Positions 25,934-34,308 of a stretch of DNA of 64,000 nt are shown in pieces. Position numbers and translations under genes: made by a program. The DNA comes from Kutzneria sp. CA-103260 (GTDB lineage Bacteria; Actinomycetota; Actinomycetes; Mycobacteriales; Pseudonocardiaceae): positions 2,790,001 through 2,854,000 of the forward strand of contig NZ_CP073318.1 in the NCBI RefSeq assembly GCF_018263855.1, in the 5' to 3' direction. Numbering within the stretch: the first letter of the stretch is position 1; every line of letters starts with the position of its first letter. The notes beneath the pieces are model-generated. The model made no database searches, was not told the DNA's origin, and saw nothing but the letters and a program-made list of their open reading frames with translations.

Positions 25934-25991
25934 GTTAGAGGCTATCACTCTTCCTATTGACTCTCACCGAAGTGGAGTTATAGCTTCTAAC
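25934..25991. promoter_or_regulatory. inverted-repeat operator candidate between TetR and SRPBCC genes
   Basis: GTTAGAGGCTAT at 25934-25945 and ATAGCTTCTAAC at 25980-25991 are inverted copies matching at 11 of 12 bases, 34 bp apart. Further GTTA/TAAC and AGTTA pieces fill the AT-rich spacer. The site covers the divergent promoters, as expected for an autoregulatory TetR protein. Two separate half-palindromes bound by two dimers are also possible. Confidence 0.5.
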
Positions 25992-26023
25992 TCAAGTTAG
26001 TCGCCGTAACTCGGAGGTATGTC

Positions 26024-26620
26024 ATGCACCGCTCCGCCCTGCTCGCGCTCCCGCTGGCCGCCGCCCTGCTCGGCGGTGTCGCCGCCGCCCCCGCCGAGGC
26101 CGCGCCGGCGTCGTCGGCCTCGTTGACCTGCCAGGGGGCCGGCGTCGACCCCGCCGCCCAGGTCCGCTACCGGACGCAGACCTTCATCGACGCGCCGCTG
26201 AGCACCGTGTGGAAGGTGCAGACCGACATCAACCACTGGCCGTCCTGGCAGCAGCCCGTCACCAGCGCCAAGCGCCTCGACCCGGGCCCGCTGCACCGGC
26301 ACTCGCAGTTCCGCTGGACCACGCCGGTTCCCGCCACCCCGGCCGGCCCGGCGACCACGCTGGTCATCACGTCCACCGTCCAGCAGTTGCGGCCCTACCA
26401 GTGCGTCCGCTGGACCGGCCCGGCCGACGGCGAGGGCCTGCACATCGACGGCACGCACGTCTGGAACTTCATCCCCGTCGCCGGCGGCGTGCTCGTGCGC
26501 ACCGAGGAAACCCATACCGGTCCCCAGGTCGACGCCAACGTGCCGCTCGCGACCGAGTTCCTCGGCCAGGGCCTGGAAGCCTGGCTGAAGGACCTCAAGG
26601 CCGCCGCCGAAGCCCGGTGA
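26024..26620 (+). CDS. secreted SRPBCC (START/Bet v1-like) family protein
   Basis: This 198-residue protein starts at ATG 26024, behind TCGGAGG. Residues 1-27 are a signal peptide (LLALPLAAALLGGVAAAPAEA). The mature part reads as a helix-grip SRPBCC fold: FIDAPLSTVWKVQTDINHWPSWQQPV near its start, strands ending in LRPYQCVRWTGP and HVWNFIPVAGGVLV, and a long C-terminal helix. These proteins bind hydrophobic ligands or act as polyketide cyclases; export from the cell is less common. It is probably controlled by the divergent TetR gene and ends at a strong hairpin. Confidence 0.82.
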   Translation: MHRSALLALPLAAALLGGVAAAPAEAAPASSASLTCQGAGVDPAAQVRYRTQTFIDAPLSTVWKVQTDINHWPSWQQPVTSAKRLDPGPLHRHSQFRWTTPVPATPAGPATTLVITSTVQQLRPYQCVRWTGPADGEGLHIDGTHVWNFIPVAGGVLVRTEETHTGPQVDANVPLATEFLGQGLEAWLKDLKAAAEAR

Positions 26621-26622
26621 CC

Positions 26623-26668
26623 AGGGGTGCCGGCCGGTGGCGACGCCGCGCCACCGGCCGGCACCCCT
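26623..26668 (+). terminator. perfect 20-bp hairpin after the SRPBCC gene
   Basis: Arms 26623-26642 and 26649-26668 pair perfectly over 20 bases around a 6-base loop, starting 3 bp after the SRPBCC stop. No T-run follows. The hairpin also argues that the next gene starts after it, which favours the GTG at 26768. Confidence 0.8.
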
Positions 26669-26767
26669 CCCCCCACGTGGTCGGGCCTGACGGCCTCGAC
26701 CGGTCCACCATTGCGCACGGCGATCGGATCCGGGTCAGATGGTGTTCGGACGGCGGATGATCCGGGG

Positions 26768-29458
26768 GTGCGCGTGGAGGTGCGTCTGCTGGGGCCGGTG
26801 GAGGTCCGCAGCGGTCCGACGGTGCTGCCGCTCGGGCCGCGCCAGCAGCGGCTCGTGGTCGCGGCCCTGGCCTACGAGGTCAACCGGGTGGTGCCGATCG
26901 ACCGTCTGATCGCCTGGCTGTGGCCGGACGAGCCGCCGAGCCGGGCGACCCACGCGGTGCGGGTGATGGTGTCGAAGATCCGAAACCTGCTGGCCGGGGC
27001 CGACCTCCAGGTCCGCACGCGGGGCAGCGGCTACCTGCTGGCGGCGGATCCGATGAGTGTCGACGTGCACCGCTTCCGAGCCCTGGTGGACCAGGCCCGG
27101 GAGAGCCGGGACGACCATCGGCGGGTAGCAGTGCTGGACCAGGCGCTGGCCCTGTGGACGGGGCCGGCGCTGGCCGACACCGTCGCGCCAGACGTGCGGC
27201 AACGGCTGTTCGGGGGCCTGGAGGAGTCCCGCCTGCTCGCGGTGGAGGACCGGTTCGACGCGCTGTTGCGGTTGGGACGCCACGGCGAGGCGTTGGGGGA
27301 CATCACGGCGCAGGCGCGGGAGCATCCGGCTCGGGAGCGGCTGACCCGACAGCTGATGCTCGCGTCGTTCCGCAACGGCCAGGCGGCCGCGGCACTGGAC
27401 GCGGCCCGGCGCACTCGTCGGCAGCTGGCCGACGAACTCGGGGTCGACCCCGGGCCTGAGCTCCAGGACCTGGAACTGGCCATCCTGCGCAACGATCCGA
27501 AGCTCGCCGCCCCGGCCGCGACCCGGTCGGCGCTGCCGGTCGCCCGCACGCGGCTGATCGGCCGTGACGGCGAGGTGTCGGCGATCCTGGCCCGGCTGGC
27601 CGCCGTCCGGCTGCTCACGGTGACCGGGCCCGGGGGAGTGGGCAAGACCCGGCTGGCGATGGCCGTCGCCGACGGGTTCGACGGCGCGGCGGCGTTCGTC
27701 TCGCTGGCCCCGCTGGCCGATCCGCATCTGCTGCTGGCGACAGTCGCGGCCGGCCTGGGCATCCAGGACGTGGGCGGCGTGGCGTTGCCGGACGCGCTGC
27801 GGGTCTATCTCGCCGACCGGAATCTGTTGCTGGTGCTGGACAACATGGAACATCTGTCCGCCGCCGCGCTGGAGATCGGGCTGCTGCTGGACGGCGCGCC
27901 CGGCCTGACCGTGCTGGCCACGAGCCGCTCGCCGCTGCGGATCCATGGCGAACACGTGCACGTGGTGGGGCCGCTGCGACCGGAAGCCGCCGCGGAGCTG
28001 TTCGTCGAACGGGCCGGCGCAGCCGAAGCGCCTGTGGTGGCGGCGATCTGTGACCGGCTGGACTGCCTGCCGCTGGCGATCGAACTGGCCGCCGCGCGCA
28101 CTCGCCAGCTGTCCCCGGCGATGTTGCTCACCCTGCTGGACGATTCCCACGTGGTGCTGGCTGATGGCCCGCGCGATCTGCCCGAACGCCAGCGCACGCT
28201 GCGTGACACGATCGCCTGGAGCTACCGGCTGCTCGACGCCTCCGAACAGGAAACGCTGCACGCGGTCGCGGTGTTCGCCGGTGGCTGGACGCTGGAGGCC
28301 GCCATCGCGGTCGCCGGCGCCGATCCGGCCACGGTCCTCGACCTGCACGGCCGGCTGGTCGACGCGAGCCTGATCGTCCGGGAGGACGACCGCTACACGA
28401 TGCTGGCGACCATCCGGGCGTTCACCCTCGGCTGCGCCGATCCTGCGCCGGGGCGGGCCCGTCATGCGGCGTACTTCGAGGAATTCGTGGCCCACGCCCG
28501 GATCGGCGCGCAGGGCCGGGACCAGATGACGTGGCTGCATCGGTTGCGCCGGGAGCACGACAACCTCCGCGCCGCGATGCGCTGGCTGCTGGACCGTGGC
28601 GAGACAGACCGGTTCGCCGGGGTTTTCGTGTTCTGGCACTGGCTGATCCAGGGCCGCTTCTTCGAGTGCCGGCGGTGGGCGGCCGAGGCGCTGGCCGACG
28701 GGTCCGCGATGAGCGCCGCCAGCCGGGTCGGGGTGCTCGCGATGCACGGAATGGCCGTCGCCGGCACGGATCCCGAGCTGGCGCTGCGGCTGACCGGCGA
28801 CAGTGCCCGGCTGGCCGCCGCCGACCGGGTCGCCCCCGAGGCGAGGGCGACGGCGCTGATGGCGCAGGGCAACGTCGCCGTCTGGCTCGCCCAGTACGAG
28901 ACCGCCCTGCGGGCGTTCGACGGCGCGGAAACCGTGCTGCGCCAACTGGGTTGGGCCAGTTCGCGGTTCGGCGTCCAGGCCGGCCGGGCCTACGTCATGC
29001 TGATCACGGGCAACGCGGCGCGGGCCGAACGAGTCCTCGCGGGCATGGTCGCGCGCCTGCGGCGGGACGGCGGCGAATGGGATCTCGGCCTGGCCCTGAA
29101 CTACCAGGGCTTCGGCCTGCTCCGGCTTGGTGATGCCGCCGGCGCGCAGCGGGTATTGCGCGAGGCCGTCGGCATCTGGGACCGCCTCGACGCCCGGTTC
29201 ACCCTCATGTACGCGCTCACCTTCCTCGCCATCGGCGCCGCCCACGACGGCCGTCCGCGTCGCTCGGCCCTCCTCACCGGGGCCGCCTCCGTCCTGGTCG
29301 ACCAGTTCGGCCCCGCCGTGATCGGCGACACCGCCCGCGATGCCGAGCACGCCTCGTCGCTGGCCGTCGCCGATCTCGGTCGGACCACCTTCGACGACTT
29401 GGTCGCGCAGGGCCGCGCCATGAGCCGTCCCGAGGTTGTCGCGCTAGCTCTGGAATGA
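26768..29458 (+). CDS. AfsR/SARP-family regulator with NB-ARC ATPase and C-terminal TPR-like region
   Basis: Starting at GTG 26768 gives 896 residues; GTG 26774 is an alternative, and the frame is open further upstream through a terminator, which I reject. VEVRLLGPVEV begins the winged-helix DNA-binding domain (to about 95), then the activation domain (about 100-250, ending LADELGVDPGPELQ). The NTPase follows with Walker A GPGGVGKT, LLLVLDNMEHL and LPLAIELAAARTRQL, and then a long helical repeat region from about 600 resembling tetratricopeptides. Such proteins integrate a signal through the ATPase/TPR part to activate target promoters. It is alone, with no biosynthetic genes beside it, so its target is unclear. 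Confidence 0.9.
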   Translation: MRVEVRLLGPVEVRSGPTVLPLGPRQQRLVVAALAYEVNRVVPIDRLIAWLWPDEPPSRATHAVRVMVSKIRNLLAGADLQVRTRGSGYLLAADPMSVDVHRFRALVDQARESRDDHRRVAVLDQALALWTGPALADTVAPDVRQRLFGGLEESRLLAVEDRFDALLRLGRHGEALGDITAQAREHPARERLTRQLMLASFRNGQAAAALDAARRTRRQLADELGVDPGPELQDLELAILRNDPKLAAPAATRSALPVARTRLIGRDGEVSAILARLAAVRLLTVTGPGGVGKTRLAMAVADGFDGAAAFVSLAPLADPHLLLATVAAGLGIQDVGGVALPDALRVYLADRNLLLVLDNMEHLSAAALEIGLLLDGAPGLTVLATSRSPLRIHGEHVHVVGPLRPEAAAELFVERAGAAEAPVVAAICDRLDCLPLAIELAAARTRQLSPAMLLTLLDDSHVVLADGPRDLPERQRTLRDTIAWSYRLLDASEQETLHAVAVFAGGWTLEAAIAVAGADPATVLDLHGRLVDASLIVREDDRYTMLATIRAFTLGCADPAPGRARHAAYFEEFVAHARIGAQGRDQMTWLHRLRREHDNLRAAMRWLLDRGETDRFAGVFVFWHWLIQGRFFECRRWAAEALADGSAMSAASRVGVLAMHGMAVAGTDPELALRLTGDSARLAAADRVAPEARATALMAQGNVAVWLAQYETALRAFDGAETVLRQLGWASSRFGVQAGRAYVMLITGNAARAERVLAGMVARLRRDGGEWDLGLALNYQGFGLLRLGDAAGAQRVLREAVGIWDRLDARFTLMYALTFLAIGAAHDGRPRRSALLTGAASVLVDQFGPAVIGDTARDAEHASSLAVADLGRTTFDDLVAQGRAMSRPEVVALALE

Positions 29459-29483
29459 GTGTTGTGGACGAGCCGGTCCCAGG

Positions 29484-30497
29484 TCATCCCACTGGCTGTC
29501 GGCTGCGCCGGGCCAGTCGGCTCAGGAGCAGGATCGTCAAGGCGATCACGATCGCGCCGAGGGCCAAGGTCGGCACGAGTTGGCCGCCGGCGATGCCGCT
29601 GGCGACGGCCAGTGCGGAGTGGCCGACGAGTGCGCCGCCGATGAGCCAGATCCGGTGGTGATCGCCGAAAGTCGGGGTGGCGGACCAGCGGGCGACCAGC
29701 CAGCCCACAGTGATGGCGACGGCGAGGGAGATCAGCATCGGGATCGCCACCCAGGCGCCCTGGCCGATCGCCGGTCCATGAGAGGCACCGCCCAACCTGA
29801 GCGGGAAGATCAGCCCGAGGAAGGCGATCGGGGCGAGTCCGGCGACCACACCGAGCATGGCGGCGTGGGGGAGCCGTGTGAACGGGGTGGGCCGAGGAAG
29901 GCTCAGCCGGGGCACCACGACCAGGGCGAGGATGCCGAGGGCGAGCATGGCGATCAGGATCGTGACACTGACGGACCACGGTTCCTGGTAGCCGGGGTCC
30001 TGGGTGCCGGCGATGGCCAGCCGGGTCAGGGCGATGCCGACGATGAACACGATGGCGGTGCCGATCAGGCCGAACCGTCCCAGGTACGGGCGGCCGGCAT
30101 GGCGTTTGAAGACCAGGTTGGCCAGCGCGACCGGAATGAGCACGGAGAAGACCAGGTGGTAGCCGATCTGGCTCTCCCAGTAGGTGACGTTGACGCCGAA
30201 CACCCGGCCCCACTGGGCCGCGCCGTACAGGTTGGGGCTGGTCAGCGCCTGTAAGCCGAGCCCGTCCTCGGCCAGTTCGTAGGCCAGGCCCAGGAGCAGC
30301 AGGCCGGGCCAGCCGGCGCCGGCCCGGCAGACCAGCTCGCGGGCCAGCAGCACGCCGGCGCCGTAGATCGGGATCAGGAGGGGGAAGGCCAGCCAGACCG
30401 CCGGCAGCGAGATGCCGGTGAACGCCCCCTCGGCGCACAGCGGCGCCAGCAGCACCAGCGTCCACGCCGCCTTCAGTCGTCCCTTGCCATCCGTCAT
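29484..30497 (-). CDS. polytopic membrane protein of unknown function
   Basis: This protein of about 337 residues starts at ATG 30497 behind GGGGGG; a second ATG lies at 30503. It has nine to ten predicted transmembrane segments, for example AAWTLVLLAPLCAEGAFTG, LLIPIYGAGVLLARELVC and IGTAIVFIVGIALTRLAIA. Conserved-looking polar pieces in the membrane (CAEGAFTG, YGAGVLLARE, NLYGAAQWGRVFGVNVTYWE) suggest a carrier or enzyme, but I do not recognise the family. It is divergent from a TetR gene, with a perfect palindrome just upstream of its start, so it is likely repressed by that protein and induced by a small molecule, perhaps one that it exports. Confidence 0.8.
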   Translation of the reverse strand: MTDGKGRLKAAWTLVLLAPLCAEGAFTGISLPAVWLAFPLLIPIYGAGVLLARELVCRAGAGWPGLLLLGLAYELAEDGLGLQALTSPNLYGAAQWGRVFGVNVTYWESQIGYHLVFSVLIPVALANLVFKRHAGRPYLGRFGLIGTAIVFIVGIALTRLAIAGTQDPGYQEPWSVSVTILIAMLALGILALVVVPRLSLPRPTPFTRLPHAAMLGVVAGLAPIAFLGLIFPLRLGGASHGPAIGQGAWVAIPMLISLAVAITVGWLVARWSATPTFGDHHRIWLIGGALVGHSALAVASGIAGGQLVPTLALGAIVIALTILLLSRLARRSRQPVG

Positions 30498-30513
30498 GAT
30501 CATCCCCCCATTT

Positions 30514-30529
30514 TTACTCAGCCGAGTAA
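30514..30529. promoter_or_regulatory. palindromic operator candidate for the divergent TetR regulator
   Basis: TTACTC-AGCC-GAGTAA is a palindrome with perfect 6-base arms, in the 77-bp space between the membrane-protein gene and the TetR gene and 17 bp from the former's start. Its size and place fit a TetR operator controlling both genes. Confidence 0.6.
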
Positions 30530-30574
30530 TAACGCCGACGGTACCATCGGCGGGCAGCTGACGCGAGGGACGGT

Positions 30575-31204
30575 GTGGACCCACTGGCGGAGACGAACGC
30601 GCGAGCGCCCCGGCGGCGGCTCTCGCCGGAGGACCGGCGGCGCGAGATCATCGCCGCCACCATCGACACGGTCGCGGCCGTCGGCTACCGGGGGACGACC
30701 TTCGTGAAGATCGCCGAGCGCAGCGGGCTGAGCAGCACCCGGCTGATCTCCTACCACTTCACCAACCGTGACGAGCTGATGTGGGCGACGGTCGCCCACG
30801 TCTACGGCCAGCTCGGCCAGCACGTCGAGGACCGCCTGGCCGCGGCGGCGGGACCCAGGGCCCAGCTCGCGGCCTACGTCCGGGCCGTCGTCGAGTTCGT
30901 CGCCGCGCACAGCACCGAGATGCAGGCGCTGACGTCGATCTTCCTGAGCTTCCGCGACGAGGCCGGGGCCAGCCGGTCCTACGACAACAACGACGACCAG
31001 CGCGCGATCGGCGTCGTGGAGCGGATTCTGCGCCAGGGGCAGGAAGAAGGCGTGTTCCGGGCGTTCGACCCGTTTGTCATCGGCTCGCTGGTGCAGCGGT
31101 CGGTGGACGGCCTGCCGTTCCTGCTGGAGACCCGGCCCGACCTGGACCTGCACGCCTACGCGGAGGAACTGGTCGAGGCGTTCGACATCGCCACCCGGGC
31201 GTGA
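30575..31204 (+). CDS. TetR-family transcriptional regulator
   Basis: This 209-residue protein begins at GTG 30575, behind GAGGGACG. The helix-turn-helix spans about residues 20-65 (REIIAATIDTVAAVGYRG, IAERSGLSSTRLISYHF). The rest is an all-helical ligand-binding and dimer domain. It is divergent from the membrane protein at 29484-30497, and the palindrome between them is the probable operator. Its stop abuts the stop of the convergent IclR gene. Confidence 0.9.
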   Translation: MDPLAETNARAPRRRLSPEDRRREIIAATIDTVAAVGYRGTTFVKIAERSGLSSTRLISYHFTNRDELMWATVAHVYGQLGQHVEDRLAAAAGPRAQLAAYVRAVVEFVAAHSTEMQALTSIFLSFRDEAGASRSYDNNDDQRAIGVVERILRQGQEEGVFRAFDPFVIGSLVQRSVDGLPFLLETRPDLDLHAYAEELVEAFDIATRA

Positions 31205-31960
31205 TCAGCGGAGGCTGGCCGCGATGCCGGCGGCGGCTTCGCGCAGCGGCGGCAGGAAACGGTCGGCGTCGGCGGGGTCGAGGCGGGTGCCGGGGGCGGC
31301 GATGGTGATCGCGGCGACGGGTCGGCCGACGGGGTCGCGGATGGGCACACCGATGGCGTGCACCTCGGCGACGCTCTCGCCGAGGTTGAGGGCGTAACCC
31401 CGCGCACGACAGGCGGCGAGCTCGGCGAGCAGCGCGTCAACATCGGACAGGGTGCCGGCGGTCAAGCGGTTCAGGCCGGTCGGATACTGCGATCGCACGG
31501 TCTCCGGCGGGAGTTCGGCCAGCAGGACCTTGCCGCCGGCGGCGGAGTAGGCGGGCACATGGTCGCCGGTGCGGGTCCCGACGCGAAGGGTGCGCGGGCT
31601 CTCCGCGCCGTCGAGGAAGAAGGCGTCGGCCCCGTCCAGCACCAGCAGGTTGGACGTCTCCTGGGTGGCGTCGCGCAGCACCTCCAGGTGTGGGCGGGCG
31701 ATGCGGATCAGCGTGCGTTCGTCGGCGATGCCGCGGGCCAGGGCGAGCAGCGAGGGGCCGAGCCGGTACCGCTTCCCGTCGACCTCCTGCTCCACGAAGC
31801 CGTAGGCCCGGAGCGTGGACAGCAGCCGGTGCGCGGTGGAGCGGGCGATGCCCAGGTGCTCGCTGACGTCGGTGAGCCGCACGGCCTCGCGCCCGCGCAG
31901 GTACAGCAGCGTGCGCAGGGCGTTGCCGACGGACGCGGCACCGTACGGGTCGTTCGGCAT
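31205..31960 (-). CDS. IclR-family transcriptional regulator
   Basis: This 251-residue protein has an N-terminal winged helix (residues 8-70: VGNALRTLLYLRGREAVRLT, LGIARSTAHRLLSTLRAYGF) and a C-terminal GAF-like IclR effector domain (YSAAGGKVLLAELPPE, VHAIGVPIRDPVGRPVAAI). IclR proteins often control catabolic genes. It is divergent, by 94 bp, from the benzoylformate-decarboxylase-like gene, its most probable target. A short inverted repeat lies in the shared promoter. Confidence 0.92.
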   Translation of the reverse strand: MPNDPYGAASVGNALRTLLYLRGREAVRLTDVSEHLGIARSTAHRLLSTLRAYGFVEQEVDGKRYRLGPSLLALARGIADERTLIRIARPHLEVLRDATQETSNLLVLDGADAFFLDGAESPRTLRVGTRTGDHVPAYSAAGGKVLLAELPPETVRSQYPTGLNRLTAGTLSDVDALLAELAACRARGYALNLGESVAEVHAIGVPIRDPVGRPVAAITIAAPGTRLDPADADRFLPPLREAAAGIAASLR

Positions 31961-31983
31961 AGCAGAAACCCTACTGGCGGATG

Positions 31984-32002
31984 TTCCTCAGCATGGGAGG
32001 AA
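31984..32002. promoter_or_regulatory. inverted repeat between IclR and ThDP-enzyme genes
   Basis: TTCCTC and GAGGAA form an inverted repeat with a 7-base spacer, 24 bp upstream of the IclR start. The length matches the short imperfect palindromes bound by IclR proteins, so it is a reasonable operator candidate, although a 6-base arm can arise by chance. Confidence 0.35.
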
Positions 32003-32054
32003 TCTCTACGGTGATCACAGGGGGTTCATCAGTCGTCACAGAAGGGTCCACCCG

Positions 32055-33635
32055 ATGCGCACCGTGCGAGACGCCGCCTTCGACGTCCTACGCCGGCACG
32101 GCCTGACCACGATGTTCGCCAACCCGGGCTCGACCGAGGTGCCGCTGCTCGCCGACCTGCCCGACGACCTGCACTTCGTGCTGGCCCTGCACGAGGGATC
32201 CGTGGTCGGCGCGGCCACCGGCTGGGCCATCGCCCGACGCGAACCGGCACTGGTGCTGCTGCACACCACCGCCGGCCTGGGCAACGCCGTGGGCGCGCTG
32301 GCCACGGCCCGGGTGAACCGCGCGCCGCTGGTGGTGCTAGTCGGCCAGCAGGACCGCCGGCACCTCGTGCAGGAGCCGTTCCTCGCCGGCCGGCTGGAGG
32401 GTCTGGCCGGCGACTATCCGGTGCGGGTGGAGACGCCGGCGCGGGCCCAGGACCTGCCCGGAGCCATCGCCCGGGCGGCCCACGCGGCCCGCCTCGAACG
32501 TGGGCCGGCGCTGGTCATCGTGCCGATGGACGACTGGGCCCAGCCGGCCGATGACCTGCCATTGCCCGCGCCTACGACGCTCCGCCAGGCGGTCGGCGTG
32601 GATAAGGAGGCAGTGGGGGAGATGGCCGCGCTGGTGGACGCTGCCGAGGCCCCGACCGTGGTCGTCGGGGCCGGCGCGGACGGTCCGGCGACCTGGCAGG
32701 CGTTGACCGCGTTGGCCGAACGGCTGCGGTGCCCGGTGTGGCAGGAATCGTTCGGGGGCCGCGCCGGATTCCCGCAGGACCACCCGCAGTTCGCCGGGCA
32801 CCTGCCGCCCGGCCGCGGCCGCCTGCGCGAGGTGCTTGCCCCGTACGACCTGGTCCTGGCGGTCGGTGCGCCGATGCTGCGCCAGAGCGGATACGAAGCC
32901 GGTCCGCTGGTTGTCGACGGGACGCGGTTGGCGATCGTCACCGACGACCCGGCCGAGGCCCAGCGTGCCCCCGTGGAGTTGGCGGTTTTGGCTCCACTGC
33001 ACATTTTTTGCGCCGAGTTGGCCGCCGCGGTGCGTCCCCGTTCCGTCGGCGCGGCCATTCCCGCACGGGCCGTCGCGCCCCAACCGCCGGCCGACGGCGA
33101 ACAGCTGCGCGCCGCCCAGGTCTTGGCCGCGATCGCCGAACGGTTGCCAGCTAACGCCATTCTCGTGGAGGAGGCACCGTCCAGCCGTCCCGATCTGCAC
33201 GCGCTGGTGCCGGCCCGGCAATCCCTCGGCTTCCTCAGCGCCGCGATGGGCGGCCTCGGCTTCGCCCTGCCCGCCGCGGTCGGCCTCCGCATGGCAGCCC
33301 CCGAACGGCCGGTCGTCGCCATCGTCGGCGACGGCTCGTCGATCTACCAGATCCAGGCTTTGTGGACCGCCGCCCACTACAGCGTCGGCGCGCTGTTCAT
33401 CGTGATGGCCAACGCTCGCTACGCCGTCATGGACGAACTCGCCAACAAGCACGGCACCAAGCCCGTGTGGCCGGCCTTCGCGGAGGTCAGCGTCAGCGGC
33501 CTGGCCCAGTCTCTCGGCTGCCCGGCCCGTCGGGTCGCCGAATGGCCGGCCCTGCTCGACGAGCTCGACGCCTTGCTGCCGACCCTGGGGCAGCGCACCG
33601 AACCGTTGCTGCTTGAGGTGACCGTGCGGCCGTAG
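32055..33635 (+). CDS. mdlC: thiamine-diphosphate enzyme, benzoylformate-decarboxylase-like
   Basis: This 526-residue protein starts at ATG 32055, behind GAAGGG. It has the three-domain layout of ThDP decarboxylases. Active-site pieces match benzoylformate decarboxylase: FANPGSTE (Ser), ALHEGS (the Glu that activates ThDP), LHTTAGLGNAVGAL (His) and QDHPQFAGHLP (second His). The ThDP-Mg site is GDGSSIYQIQALW followed by NARY. The reaction would be decarboxylation of an aromatic 2-oxo acid such as benzoylformate to an aldehyde. The divergent IclR gene is the likely regulator, and aldehyde dehydrogenase genes lie close by. The family also includes oxalyl-CoA and acetolactate enzymes, so substrate identity is moderate. 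Confidence 0.85.
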   Translation: MRTVRDAAFDVLRRHGLTTMFANPGSTEVPLLADLPDDLHFVLALHEGSVVGAATGWAIARREPALVLLHTTAGLGNAVGALATARVNRAPLVVLVGQQDRRHLVQEPFLAGRLEGLAGDYPVRVETPARAQDLPGAIARAAHAARLERGPALVIVPMDDWAQPADDLPLPAPTTLRQAVGVDKEAVGEMAALVDAAEAPTVVVGAGADGPATWQALTALAERLRCPVWQESFGGRAGFPQDHPQFAGHLPPGRGRLREVLAPYDLVLAVGAPMLRQSGYEAGPLVVDGTRLAIVTDDPAEAQRAPVELAVLAPLHIFCAELAAAVRPRSVGAAIPARAVAPQPPADGEQLRAAQVLAAIAERLPANAILVEEAPSSRPDLHALVPARQSLGFLSAAMGGLGFALPAAVGLRMAAPERPVVAIVGDGSSIYQIQALWTAAHYSVGALFIVMANARYAVMDELANKHGTKPVWPAFAEVSVSGLAQSLGCPARRVAEWPALLDELDALLPTLGQRTEPLLLEVTVRP

Positions 33636-33636
33636 C

Positions 33637-34308
33637 TCAGCCGTGGCGAGCTGGTCGAGTGGTGGTGTGTACGAACGTGTCGAAGAGGTTCTGCTGCACG
33701 GGATCCGTGGCGGCGGTGTCCTCCGGGTGCCACTGCACGGCGGCGAACCAGCCACAGGCGGAGGGGAGTTCCACCGCCTCGATGGTGCCGTCGGCGGCTG
33801 TTGCCGTGACAACAAGGCCGTCGCCCAGGCGGTCGACCCGCTGATGGTGGTAGCAGGAGACCTCGGTGGACAGTCCGGAGTGGACGGTGACCGGGTGTCG
33901 GAGATGGCGGTGTGCGGGATCCATGTCCTGCTGGAGAGTGCCGCCCAACGCGACGTTGACGACGTGCAGGCCACGGCAGATCGCCAGCAGCGGCAATCCG
34001 GAATCCAGGGCCACACGGGCGATGGAGAGGTCGAAGGTGTCCTGGAGGTCGTCGACGTCGTAGACGCTGGCGTGGGTTTCGGCGGCACCGTAGCGGTGTG
34101 GGGCGAGGTCGCCGCCGCCGGGCAGCAGGATGCCGTCGAAGCGGGCGAGGCGGGAGGAGACCTCGTCGGCGGCGGGGTGAATGGTGACGGGCTCGCCGCC
34201 GGCCCGCCAGACGGCCTCGATCAGCGCCCGGGCGTTGACCTCGGCGGCGTACCGCAGGGCGGAGGCGGAGGCCGAGAACCTGGCCGGGATGGCGATCAGC
34301 GGCCTCAA
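33637..34308 (-). CDS. class I glutamine amidotransferase, gamma-glutamyl-GABA hydrolase (PuuD)-like
   Basis: This 223-residue protein has no ATG or GTG start at the right place. A TTG at 34308 gives LRPLIAIPARF, and TTGA overlaps the upstream aldehyde dehydrogenase stop. ILLPGGGDLAPHRYG, the nucleophile in LAICRGLHVVNVALGGTL, and QWHPE with the catalytic His are all present, as in PuuD-type peptidase C26 enzymes, which cut gamma-glutamyl bonds of gamma-glutamyl amines. It is last in the catabolic operon, directly after a PuuC-like dehydrogenase. The pair suggests removal of a gamma-glutamyl group after oxidation, although no glutamate ligase is visible here. Confidence 0.87.
   Translation of the reverse strand: MRPLIAIPARFSASASALRYAAEVNARALIEAVWRAGGEPVTIHPAADEVSSRLARFDGILLPGGGDLAPHRYGAAETHASVYDVDDLQDTFDLSIARVALDSGLPLLAICRGLHVVNVALGGTLQQDMDPAHRHLRHPVTVHSGLSTEVSCYHHQRVDRLGDGLVVTATAADGTIEAVELPSACGWFAAVQWHPEDTAATDPVQQNLFDTFVHTTTRPARHG

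Noticed and set aside
26627..26767. An earlier start at 26627 for the AfsR-like regulator
   Set aside because: The extra 47 codons cross a perfect terminator hairpin and have no resemblance to SARP proteins, which begin at the VRLLGPVEV strand.
26735..29350. 871-codon open frame on the minus strand, antisense to the AfsR-like regulator
   Set aside because: It is a by-product of GC-rich codon bias. Its translation is rich in Arg, Gln, Gly and His with no domain, while the plus frame has clear SARP and NTPase motifs.
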